From NCBI GenBank assembly GCA_035048485.1, contig CM068593.1:4659151-4723150 (forward strand): a stretch of DNA of 64,000 nucleotides, in the 5' to 3' direction. Numbering within the stretch: position 1 is the stretch's first letter; every line of letters starts with the position of its first letter. Positions 11,523-22,379 of the stretch are shown here, piece by piece. The translations under genes and the position numbers were made by a program. This DNA is from Pteria penguin. Lineage: Eukaryota; Mollusca; Bivalvia; Pterioida; Pteriidae. The notes under the pieces are model-generated. The model saw nothing but the letters and a program-made list of their open reading frames with translations. It was not told the DNA's origin and searched no databases.

Positions 11523-11878
11523 TCAGATATGAGTTATCACCAAACCCAGCATCATTTCAGCTACAGGGAAAAGGGGAACTGCATTGAAAACTTCGGGCAT
11601 AATGGCGTGTTTTGGACTCTTGTTATCATTTCAATGTCGTACATATTCAACCTGTATGGCGATTTTCAGGAATGAACGTGGAGTTGACGTCGTGTTAATT
11701 CATTATATCTATTGCCTGGTCCCGTTTGATCTTTTTCGGTGTTACAGTAACAGAAGTCTGTATTTAAACCAATGACTTCCTCCTTCTCATTAACATCAGG
11801 ATAGATTAGAGTAGAATAAAATAAAATACATAATAATATAATGCTATGGTCGGTATCACAAAGAAACATGAAAAGATA
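11523..11878. other. Unassigned sequence
   Basis: Short open frames on both strands, but none with a recognisable domain or splice pattern. Confidence 0.35.
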
Positions 11879-12216
11879 AGTTTCCGCTGGTATTGATTGA
11901 TAAGGTTCCGCTGGTATTCATTGATAAGTTTCCGCTGGTATTGATTGATAAGTTTCCGCTGGTATTGATTAATAAGTTTCCGCTGGTATTGATTGATAAG
12001 TTTCCGCTGGTATTGATTGATAAGTTTCCGCTGGTATTGATTGATAAGTTTCCGCTGGTATTGATTGATAAGTTTCCGCTGGTATTTACTGATAAGTTTC
12101 CGCTGGTATTGATTGATAAGGTTCCGCTGGTATTGACTGATAAGTTTCCGCTGGTATTGATTGATAAGGTTCCGCTGGTATTTACTGATAAGTTTCCGCT
12201 GGTATTGATTGATTTT
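11879..12216. repeat. 24-bp minisatellite
   Basis: About 14 copies of a 24-bp unit containing GATAAGTTTCCGCTGGTATT. Both strands stay open through the array (IDKFPLVL on plus, NQYQRKLI on minus) because the unit lacks stops in these frames. No other coding evidence. Confidence 0.95.
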
Positions 12217-12239
12217 TAAGTTCGACTCGTTAATACTGT

Positions 12240-12935
12240 AATAATGTTTGCTCACGTCTGAACCAATGGGATCACGAGATAACTTAATGACCGACAGACT
12301 TCCAAACCGCCACTTAACTTAGAACAAATGGCCGAGATCACGGGATAACTTAGTGACCGGCAGGCTTCCAACCCACCACTTAACATGGAACCAATGAGAT
12401 CATGTGATAATTTGGTGACCGGCAGGCTTCCTACCTGCCACTTAACATGAAACCAATGAGATCACGTGATAACTTGGTGACCGGCAGGCTTCCTACCTGC
12501 CACTTAACATGGAACCAATACTTTCGGGGCAATAAGATCACAGGATAACTTGGTGACTGGAAGGCTTTTGACCCGCTACTTAATACGGAACCAGTGAGAT
12601 CACGGGATAACTTGGCGACCGACAGGCTTCTGACCAGCCACTTAACATGAAACTTATAATTTCGGGGACATTAAGATCACGTGATAACTTGGTGACCGAC
12701 AGGCTTCTGACCCACCACTTAACATAGAACCATTAATTTCGGGGACAAAAAGATCACGTGATAACTTGGTGACCGACAGGCTTCTGACCCGCCACTTAAC
12801 ATAGAACCATTAATTTCGGGGACAATAAGATCACGGGATAACTTGGTGACCGACAGGCTTCTGACTTGCCAATTAACAGAGAACCAATGAGATCACGTGA
12901 TAACTTGGTAATCGATAGACTTCCAACTCGCCACA
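12240..12935. repeat. Compound minisatellite, 58-77 bp units
   Basis: About ten imperfect copies of a unit containing GATAACTTGGTGACCGACAG, gcttctgacccgccacttaa and cat(g/a)gaacca. Units from 12500 to 12840 carry an additional block, aatttcggggacaataa, so two unit lengths alternate. Confidence 0.9.
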
Positions 12936-13924
12936 TTCTACTTACATATTTGTTTATACTTTACGACAAAGCCGAAAGAATGAAATATAGATTGTAGTCC
13001 TATCAATAGCTATAGAACAGTCCATCATCATCTACAAATCCCATTCATTAAAGCTAGTAGTATCCATAACGTGAACTCAGATTTTATTATCATGTTGCTT
13101 TGAGTTTCTTTTTTTCCAAACTAATAATCCAAAGTCCTGTTCTTATATCTCCACGATGTCTGTATAATTAATCAATAGATATTTACGGTTTATATACAGC
13201 TTTTGTCGTTTTGTTTTTAATATAGTGACAATACCCGATTTTCACTTCACACAGTTTATATAGGTATTCAGCAGGTAGATGCGTCAAAGACCACCATAAA
13301 TTCTGATTAAAGTTTTAGTTAAACCATATCATATATTTTCATGTGATTGGATGTAATCTATACCGATCTAGTATCTCTACATCAGTCTTTGTTATGCTGG
13401 TGAACGGCGAAGCTGATATCATATTATATATTAATATATTTTATAGGTTTTCAAACAGTGTAAAAAGCCGGCATATAAACATATTATTACGCTGTGCTTT
13501 AGATGAAAAGAGGGTTCAAATATTCTTTCGTCTGATCTCAAAATCAAGAAAAAAATATTATATATTCGGTCATGCAAAGAAAATATCCCAAATGCTCTTT
13601 CTCGCTGCCAAGATCTTCCTCAAATGCTCTTCCTCGCTGCCAAGACCTTCCTCGAATGCTTTCTTCCCATGCTATCTCCCAGAAAACAATTATAACTTAG
13701 ACAAAGCTTGTGAATATTTCTGATTTACTTTAGGAGACGACAGCTTGAAAGAATAAAATAATGCAAATGAAGTATTTGTTTAGATTGTCTTTTTCTATCC
13801 AGAGGAGCCTGTTGTAATGGTCACCTGTATCAAGCAACCACCTCTATTGAACATCCACCTCTCTCTGTACCTTAATACTGATTGTCTATACAATGTATTT
13901 ACCTGTAATCAGAGTTCACTTACA
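12936..13924. other. Unassigned sequence
   Basis: AT-rich DNA with one short direct repeat at 13,590-13,665 (aatgctctt(t/c)ctcgctgcca units, about 2.5 copies). An open frame at 13,343-13,723 has no recognisable domain and spans this repeat; it is not called. Confidence 0.4.
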
Positions 13925-15555
13925 TTAAGTAGCCACTTTTCTGCCTTCCCTTTGGTAGCTGCTACCTTATGTAGCCACTTTTCGTCCTCCCCTTTGGTAG
14001 CTGCTACCTTATGTAACCACTCTCTGCTTTCCCTTTGGTAGCTTCTACCGTAAGTAAACACCTTCCTGCATTCCCTTTGGTAGCCGCTACCTTAAGTAGC
14101 CACTTTCTACCTTCCCTTTGGTAGCTGCTACCTTATGTAATCACTTTTCTGCCTTCTCTTTGGTAGCCGCTACCTTAAGTAGCCACTTACTTGCCGTCCC
14201 TATGGTAGCCGCTACCTTAAATAGCCACTTTTCTGCCTTCTCTTTGGTAGATGCTACCTTATTTTGCCACATTTTTGCCGTCCCTTTTGTAGCTGCTACC
14301 TTATGTAGCCACTTTTCTGCCTTTTTTTGGTAGCCGCTACCTTAAGTAGCAACTTTCTTGCATTCCCTTTGGTAGCGGCTACCTTAAGTAGCCACTTTCT
14401 TGCCTTCCCTTTGGTAGCTGCTACCTTAAGTAGCCACTTTCTTGCCTTCCCTTTGGTAGCTGCTACCTTAAGTAACCACTTTTCTAACCTTATCTTTGGT
14501 AGCTGCTGCCTTATGTAGCCACTTTTCTACCTTCTCTTTTTGGTAGCCGCTACCTTAAGTAGCCACCTTTCTGCCTTATCTTTGGTAGCTGCTACCATAT
14601 ATAGCCACTATTCTACCTTCTCTTTGGTAGCCGCTACCTTATGTAGCAACTTTTCTGCCTTCCCTTTGGTAGCTACTACCTTAAGTAGCCACTTTTCTGC
14701 CTTCCCTTTGGTAGCTGGTGGCTTTAGTAACCACTTTTCTGCCTTTCCTTTGGTAGCTGCTACCTTAAGTAGCCAGTTTTCTGCCTTCCCTTTGGGAGCC
14801 GCTTCCTTAAGTAGCCACTTCCCTTCCCTTTGGTAGCTACTACCTTAAGTAGCCACTTTTCTGCCTTCCCTTTGGTAGCTGGTGCCTTTAGTAGCCACTT
14901 TTCTGCCTTCCCTTTGGTAGCTGCTACCTTATGTGGCCACTTTTCTATCTTATATTTGGTAGCCACTACCTTAAATAGCCACTTCTCTGCCTTCCCCTTG
15001 ATAGCTGCTACCTTAAGTAGCCACTTTCTTGCCTTCCCTTTGGTAGCTGCTACCTTATGTAGCCACTTTTCTGCATTCCCTTTGGTAGCCACTACGTTAA
15101 GTAGCCACTTTCTTGCCTTCTCTTATAGCTCCTATCTTAAGTATCCACTTTTCTGCCTTTTGTTTGGTAGCCGCTACCTTAAGTAACCACTTTCTTGCAT
15201 TCCCTTATTGATGCTACCTTCAGTAACCACTTTTCTGCCTTCACTTTGGTAGCTGCTATCTTAAGTAGCCACATGCCTTCCCTTTGGTAGCTGCTACTTT
15301 AAGTAGCCAATCTTCTGCCTTCCCTTTGGTAGCCGCTACCTTAAGTAGCCACTTTTTGCCTTTCCTTTGGTAACTGCTACCTTAAGTAGCCACTTTTCTG
15401 CCTTTCCTTTGGTAGCTGCTACATTAAGTAGCCACTTTTCTGCCTTCCCTTTGGTAGCTGCTACCTTATGTAGCCACTTTTCTGCCTTTCCTTTGGTAGC
15501 TGCTACATTAAGTAGCCACTTTTCTGCCTTCCCTTTGGTAGCTGCTACCTTATGT
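13925..15555. repeat. 42-bp minisatellite with palindromic core
   Basis: About 38 copies of a 42-bp unit containing GTAGCCACTTTTCTGCCTTC and cctttggtagctgctacctt. Each unit carries the near-perfect palindrome GGTAGC-N-GCTACC. Plus frames read VAATLSSHFSAFPL and minus frames read ATKGKAEKWLLKVA; both are broken at irregular units. Confidence 0.95.
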
Positions 15556-15988
15556 TTCAAGGATCATGTGTCAGGGATCTGTCCTATATGACTTTGATAT
15601 AGGTAATGGGTTCTATGTGCCAAGGATATGATTAATGAATACTATTTCACCTGCCCCCCCCCCCCTCCTTTTACAAACTAAAGCAATCTCTGTCTCAGTC
15701 GGGATGGTAGACTTCACTTTTCTTACGACTTGAGGGCAGATAAAGGGTACGGTATGCCTGGTAAATCAATACAGCTAATACAGAACAAATGGCCATCAGA
15801 TATGGAATTTATCGATAAACAAACCAACTAATGGAGACACTTATCAATCATCCAACCAACCAACTATCTGGTTATATAATTGTGAAGGAATTAGAATGAG
15901 ATAATTGACCCCAATGTAGATTAGTATTCATGTACTGATGCTACGTGTAGACATCAGAAACAAGTGGTGCTCAATTACTATAATGAGC
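15556..15988. other. Unassigned sequence
   Basis: No feature recognised apart from a short poly-C run at about 15,654-15,665. Confidence 0.4.
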
Positions 15989-16268
15989 TTATGTTATAGA
16001 AACCTTGAAACTTGAACTTTCATGTTATAATTTTAACGCTTGAACTCTCATGGAATAATAAATTTGACACTTGAACTTTAGTGTTACAATAACTTTCGCA
16101 CTGGAACTCGCATGGTATATGTAGTAACGATGACATTTAAACTCTGTTATAGTTAACTTGACACTTGAAATCTCATGGTACAGTAATCTTGACACTTGAA
16201 ATGTCGAGTTATAGTAACCATGGCACTTGTATTTGATTGTTTTACCGGACACTTGAACTCTCATATTA
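15989..16268. repeat. About 30-bp diverged minisatellite, left part
   Basis: Imperfect units with cttgacacttgaactctcat and gttatagtaa. The same units resume at 16,686, so the array is interrupted by the hairpin cassette at 16,269-16,685. Confidence 0.85.
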
Positions 16269-16685
16269 TATAAAATACGAAAATAACTGGTGTCACATGA
16301 CTATGGCACTAACAACAATGTACCACAGTGGGCATTCACGGACCCCTGAAATTCAAAGGTGAGACCAGGTGCCCGGGAGGAGTGAGCGTCTCCTGTTTGG
16401 CTAGCCACACCCGCCGTGAATGCCCTGACATACAGACGAAACAATATAATTCAGCACTGAGTATATACATAAATGAGAACAAACAATGTGTGGAAAGTGT
16501 CACAGCCACATAACATCAGGAAAAAGGGTATAATAACACTTAAGTCAAACCCTCCACGTGGAATTTTTTTACGAGCTCCACACTACAAAGGGAATAAGTG
16601 TGACGTTCATGTAAAATACGAAAATAACAGGTATCACATGACTATGGCACTAACAACAATGTACCACAGTGCCACAGTGGGCATT
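16269..16685. mobile_element. Dispersed cassette with structured hairpin, copy 1
   Basis: A sequence of about 415 bp interrupting the 30-bp array and repeated at 34,832-35,219. It begins aaaatacgaaaataactggt, contains a 96-nt imperfect hairpin (16,330-16,425), and continues for about 180 bp of shared sequence. It then repeats its own first 60 bases (from about 16,613), stopping just at the gggcatt that begins the hairpin arm. So it is one unit plus a partial second unit. No protein is encoded. The family is not recognised; it could be a MITE-like element, the remnant of a tandem or circular unit, or a non-autonomous cassette. Confidence 0.7.
16330..16425. other. Nested inverted repeat (hairpin) of the dispersed cassette, copy 1
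   Basis: The outer arms GGGCATTCACGG (16,330-16,341) and CCGTGAATGCCC (16,414-16,425) are perfectly complementary over 12 bp. Inside lie GGTG/CACC and AGGAG (16,378-16,382) with CTCCT (16,390-16,394). The interior ggtgagaccaggtgcccggg is conserved in the other two copies. Confidence 0.85.
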
Positions 16686-16890
16686 ATAGTAATCGTGACA
16701 TTTCCCTGTTATGATAATCATGACATTTGAACACTCATGTTATAGTAACCATGACACTTAAACTTTCATGCTTTAGTAACCATGACACTTAAAATGCCAT
16801 GTTATAGTAGCAATGACATGTTATACAGACCTTGACACTTGGTATGTCATGTTATTCTGACCTTGACACTTGAACTCTCGTGGACGGGGA
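16686..16890. repeat. About 30-bp diverged minisatellite, right part
   Basis: A continuation of the array at 15,989-16,268 after the inserted cassette, with cttgacacttg and gttatagtaaccatgaca units. Confidence 0.8.
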
Positions 16891-17051
16891 TCAAAATGCC
16901 TCGTAACAAAATTTAGAGTTCAAGATAAAATTTGTAAACAAATCATTTGATTGTTTTGGAAACGTAGAGTCCGATAGGAGATTTGCCGAGACATAAATAC
17001 AATAGCGGTGCGTATTATAAGAACTAAGTACATAAGAAAGTAGAAGTGAAA

Positions 17052-17182
17052 GAGCATTATGTCACATATCAGCCTTTATGTCACATACCAGCCTTTATGT
17101 CACATACCAGCCTTTATGTCACATACCAGCAGCCTTTATGTCACATATCAGCCTTTATGTCACATACCAGCCTTTCATCATA
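17052..17182. repeat. 19-bp minisatellite
   Basis: About seven copies of TATGTCACATACCAGCCTT with one cag insertion near 17,128. Confidence 0.9.
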
Positions 17183-17487
17183 TTATGATTACCTGTTTAT
17201 AACATGCCTTTTTAATGCATATTTCTCTACGTGCTGACAATAATCTATGACTCAGTATCTAATTAATGTTAACAGGATGAACGATGACACCTGCAGAATC
17301 AAGAGAGTCAAGAATACCCTGACTCATAACACTGATACATAATTCTTATTCTGATATATGATCTTGGATCAAAGTCATGACATTGCTTTTCTGTAAGGGT
17401 AATTTCCTTTTGCATCAAGTATATATATAAACTGATTCATAAAACTGAAGCGCAGCAGAGAAGCAGAGACCAATGACTTGTCAACAA

Positions 17488-18398
17488 AATCGTGAGAATC
17501 AAATATCTCTACCTTGTGAATCATATCGTGGCAATCAGAGACAACTACCTTATCAATCATATCGTGGCAATCAGAGACAACTACCTTGTCAATTATATCG
17601 TAGCAATCAGAGACAACTACCTTGTCAATTATATCGTGGCAATCAGAGACAACTACCTTGTCAATTATATCGTGGCAATCAGAGACAACTACCTTGTCAA
17701 TTATATCGTAACAATCAGAGGACCACTACCTCTACCCTGTCGATCACACCGTGGTAATCAGAGACCTTTACCTTGTCAATCATACCGTGACAATCAGAGA
17801 CCTCTACCCTCTCAATCATACCGTGACAATCAGAGACCTCTACCCTCTCAATCATACCGTGACAATCTGAGACCTCTACCCTCTCAATCATACCGTGACA
17901 ATCTGAGACCTCTACCCTCTCAATCATACCGTGACAATCAGAGACCTCTACCTTGTCAATCATACCGTGACAATCAGAGACCATTACCTTGTCAATAATA
18001 TCGTGACAATCAGAGACCATTACCTTGTCAATCATATCGTGGAAATCAGAGACCTCTACCTTGTCAGTCATATTGTGCCAATCAGAGACCACTACCTTTT
18101 CAATCATACCGTGACAATCAGAGACCATTACCTTGTCAATCATACCGTGACAATCAGAGACCTCTACCTTGTCAGTCATATTGTGACAATCAGAGACCAC
18201 TACCTTTTCAATCATACCGTGACAATCAGAGACCATTACCTTTTCAATCATACCGTGACAATCAGAGACCATTACCTTTTCAATCATACCGTGACAATCA
18301 GAGACCATTACCTTGTCAATCATATCGTGACAATCAGAGACCATTACCTTTTCAATCATACCGTGACAATCAGAGACCATTACCTTGTCAATCGAAGA
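17488..18398. repeat. 36-bp minisatellite
   Basis: About 25 copies of a 36-bp unit containing TCAATCATACCGTGACAATC followed by agagaccattaccttg. Long frames on both strands (TIRDHYLVNHTV on plus, SDCHGMIDKVMV on minus) follow from the unit length being a multiple of three. It is called as repeat because no flanking exon signals or non-repetitive coding sequence accompany it. Confidence 0.95.
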
Positions 18399-19100
18399 AA
18401 AAGAGTCGAAGCCATGGGAAAATGATCGGGAGTCTTCTCGCCTCAAATCCCTATTAAACCTTCCGTCTCAATTTCTGTTCGTCCTACGCCCTCTTTAGAA
18501 ATCTCATTACTCTCAGTACAGACATGGCATATATAACGATAACAAATACAGCGCGGTTATGAGGTGAACTTTATGTTATGAGCAATGAATGGTATAGTGA
18601 TATGGGGATACTCGTAGAATAGACACAGAGAAAAAAAGTATCCAAAATAACTGCATGAATATCTTGTTAGTTGAACAAGTATATATTAAATTTACTATTT
18701 CACAAGTTTATGAATTATGTCATCGATTTCTTCAATTCTATAATTATTCATAAGCCTTGTATAAAATTGCAGAATTTTAAACAGAATTCATACATTATTA
18801 AAATAAAATACGTCGTTTAAAATATCGAAGAAAAGAAAAAAAAAACTGATAACAGAAGTGAAAGGACATACAAATGTATGAAACATGTATTGTACATCAG
18901 GAAACATTTATTGTACACATCAGGAAACCAATAAAGGCGTTTAGGACAGATTATTCTCTCTATTGATGATTGTACATAATGGCATATGCGACATAGTGCA
19001 TACTGTATCACTGACAGTTTATTCTTCCTATTGATGACTGTACATAATGGTATATGCGACATAGTACATATCACTGACAAGAAATCTACATTATATCCCA
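18399..19100. other. Unassigned sequence with one tandem duplication
   Basis: No gene recognised. A segment of about 65 bp containing gatgattgtacataatgg is duplicated at about 18,955-19,075. Confidence 0.45.
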
Positions 19101-20152
19101 AACGATACGCTTAGCACATAGAAAATACACCTAAAACAAACATAATAATAATAATAATACACCTAAAACAAACATAATAATAATAATACACCTAAAACAA
19201 ACATAATAATAATAATAATACACCTAAAACAAACATAATAATAATAATAATACACCTAAAACAAACATAATAATAATAATAATAATAATACACCTAAAAC
19301 AAACATAATAATAATAATAATAATACACCTAAAACAAACATAATAATAATAATAATACACCTAAAACAAACATAATAATAATAATAATACACCTAAAACA
19401 AACATAATAATAATAATACAAACATAATAATAATAATAATACACCTAAAACAAACATAATAATAATAATAATAATACACCTAAAACAAACATAATAATAA
19501 TAATAATACACCTAAAACAAACATAATAATAATAATAATACACCTAAAACAAACATAATAATAATAATAATACACCTAAAACAAACATAATAATAATAAT
19601 ACACCTAAAACAAACATAATAATAATAATAATACACCTAAAACAAACATAATAATAATAATAATAGTAATAATAATACACCTAAAACAAACATAATAATA
19701 ATAATAATAATACACCTAAAACAAACATAATAATAATAATAATACACCTAAAACAAACATAATAATGATAATAATAATACACCTAAAACAAACATAATAA
19801 TAATAATAATAATAATACACCTAAAACAAACATAATAATAATAATAATACACCTAAAACGAACATAATAATAATAATAATACACCTAAAACAAACAAACA
19901 TAATAATAATAATAATAATAATAATACACCTAAAACAAACATAATAATAATAATAATACACCTAAAACAAACATAATAATAATAATAATACACCTAAAAC
20001 AAACATAATAATAATAATAATAATACACCTAAAACAAACATAATAATAATAATAATACACCTAAAACAAACATAATAATAATAATAATACACCTAAAACA
20101 AACATAATAATAATAATAATAATAATACACCTAAAACAAACATAATAATTGA
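19101..20152. repeat. Compound minisatellite with (ATA)n cores
   Basis: About 34 copies of ACACCTAAAACAAACATAAT followed by a variable number (3-8) of taa triplets. The fixed part is almost invariant while the triplet part changes length from unit to unit. Confidence 0.95.
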
Positions 20153-20640
20153 AAACTAGGGAAATATTAGACTAGTACACCATGAATTCAGAGTAGCTAT
20201 TTAAACTTCAGGCCAGAGTAGCTATTTAAACTTCAGGCCAGAGTTCATATAAAATTTAGCGACTTGTTCTAGTTTGATAACGAATTAATAAGATAATCAT
20301 GGGTTTTGACGGTACAACTGCTACCTGCAATTCATAGCACAGAGTCCCAATGATCTGATCTAGGAAGGTTAACATCACGGCAACTGGATTACACGAAGTA
20401 CGGTAATATCACGAGGAATGTAATGTTTACACTGCAACTTCAATGCATGTCGTGGTGAATATGTAATTTCACGGTGAGTGCTTACCAATACTTGCTTTCA
20501 ACTTCTTCTTGAAATGTAATTTTAGATTCTACGGCTCGTAATTAACCCCATTTTTCGATTTTTGTTTGACTACATAAATCATAATACAATAATCTTTAAG
20601 GCAGTTCTAAAAAGAGAGGACGACAAGCATAGACGTGGAT
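20153..20640. other. Unassigned sequence
   Basis: Contains a 32-bp direct duplication with agagtagctatttaaact at about 20,190-20,245. Nothing else recognised. Confidence 0.4.
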
Positions 20641-20850
20641 ATTTAATGGGATATCCTATGGAAAACACATACCCTTCAAGAGAAAAATACATACCATTCA
20701 TCTCTTGATAAGTGATAGAGTATCCTAGTAATTCAAGGGAAAACACATACCCTTTATCTCTTGATATAACAGAATATCTTAGTAATTTAAGGAAAAAACA
20801 CATATCCTTCATTACTTGATATTTAATAGAATATCCTAGAAATTCATTGA
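20641..20850. repeat. About 51-bp imperfect tandem repeat
   Basis: About four copies of a unit with tagaatatcctagtaattca and aaaacacatacccttcatct. Divergence is moderate. Confidence 0.8.
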
Positions 20851-21978
20851 AAACGTATACTCTTCTTCACATATTTTGCGTGACCCTATTTCCTGAATCA
20901 TCTTACTTTGGATCTATTAGCAAGATACTTTTCTCGAAAGCCATGTCATTTTCTAAAAGTCAAATAAGGGATGGAAAAGACCGCTTGGTCATTCTTTCCA
21001 AATGGCGTGAAAATAAAGTCACCAGAATCAAAAATGGCTTTTTAGAACATATAAACATATTTTCAGAAAATATTATTTGTGTCGTAAAGTTACATGTATA
21101 AATCTACGACTTCAATGTACCGTTTTAACATAGCATGCTTTCTTCTGGCAGTCATTCCAGATAAGTTATATTGCGTTATTTTACAATAACCTTAAGCTCT
21201 TGTGCTAGTCACTTAACTGCAATGATCTTTTATTGCCTCAGAGAGTAATGGAAGTCTTTAGCCAAAGTGAAATAGATTACATATGCCCTGTTTCGTATTG
21301 TCCTGAGGGATTCCCTCCAGTCGTTTTTAATCTAACAAAGGCTGTATTATTGCATTACATTATACTGTATGTCATATCACTTAAAGAAAGTCATTTAGAA
21401 GTGTATGAAGTTGATATACTGGCAGGAGGTATATTGGAATACTATATCTTATGATTATTGTATACATTGAATGACATGTTTCATCCATTGCAATTTATAC
21501 TGATTGGAACCATTTAGATAAATGAAAATAATTGTTTCGTTAAATAATGTGAAATTGAATTTGGAGTAAAGGTGGTTTAATCATTAAAGAGAACAATACA
21601 CAGCTAAACACAGTGTTGGCCGTTTACTATCACATTCGACAGATAAAACATATCCATGGATAAACAGCCTTTGCCTTTACATACCAACTCAGTCAGTTCA
21701 TGGATTTTCTTCGACAACGACCTTAGAGCCTCCTATCCACTTCGTAGCTATCTCTGATTTAATGAATGTCCACATTGGTGCTGACAATGGCATAACACCA
21801 TTTAACTTTTGTGAGTTACATGTGCAACGGCTTTCAAAGGGCCATTTTGCGAACAGTTTTTATAATGAATGAGGCATTCTGCAGTGTTTTATGTAAAATG
21901 CATAGATTGATATATTTAGAATATTCTGAATATATATTTGGTTCATTTTATAATATATTTTGTCATATTTAGATGTAC
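20851..21978. other. Unassigned sequence
   Basis: Several short open frames on the plus strand (20,847-21,101 and 21,233-21,454) lack domain signatures or splice-consistent boundaries. The region lies in a putative intron of the minus-strand receptor gene. Confidence 0.35.
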
Positions 21979-22146
21979 CTGATATATCTTCTATGTCACT
22001 TCCATCACAGCCGCCTCCAAATCTGTTTGCTTTGCTAAGGGCTGAAATGCACATGCAAATGCCAATTTCCTCGTCATCATTTATCTGGCATGTAGCATCC
22101 GGGCCACACTCTGTTGTTGTACTACAGTGTTTTAGAATTGGTAAAT
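21979..22146 (-). CDS. EGF-like exon, probably ectodomain of the receptor kinase gene
   Basis: An internal exon of 168 bp with a strong pyrimidine tract and cag acceptor (t-run then cag before 22,146) and donor ATATCAG|GTACATCT at 21,979/21,978. It starts and ends in phase 1, the symmetric class typical of shuffled extracellular modules. It encodes a cysteine-rich peptide with spacing HCSTTTECGPDATC, then GICMC and a terminal GGGCD, like an EGF-like module. Strand and phase agree with the transmembrane and kinase exons at 4.8 and 1.5 kb, so it may be part of the same receptor. That link spans 17 kb of repeat-filled intron and is inference; it could belong to a separate secreted or membrane protein gene. 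Confidence 0.75.
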
Positions 22147-22205
22147 CTGAAAAAAAAAACCCGATTCCTTTTAAATTTTCAAAATTATTTATTATTAAAC
22201 AATAC

Positions 22206-22315
22206 ACGGTAAAATAGCCACCAAAGAAAGGAAACCACATACCTAAAATGGCCACCAAAGAAAGGAAACCACATACATAAAATGGCCACCAAAGAAAGGA
22301 AACCACATACCTGAG
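22206..22315. repeat. 34-bp repeat, three copies
   Basis: Three copies of a unit containing AATGGCCACCAAAGAAAGGA, about 60 bp upstream (on the minus strand) of the EGF-like exon's acceptor. Confidence 0.9.
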
Positions 22316-22379
22316 TTTGCTGTATGACAACAGTCGCCACAGACATGCAACTCAAAGAAGAATAGGCTAAAACCCCACA

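Noticed and set aside
11666..11869. Minus-strand frame with a short acidic segment (NEKEEVIGLNTDFCYCNTEK)
   Set aside because: No GT donor in phase; only a GC donor would fit, and there is no family resemblance.
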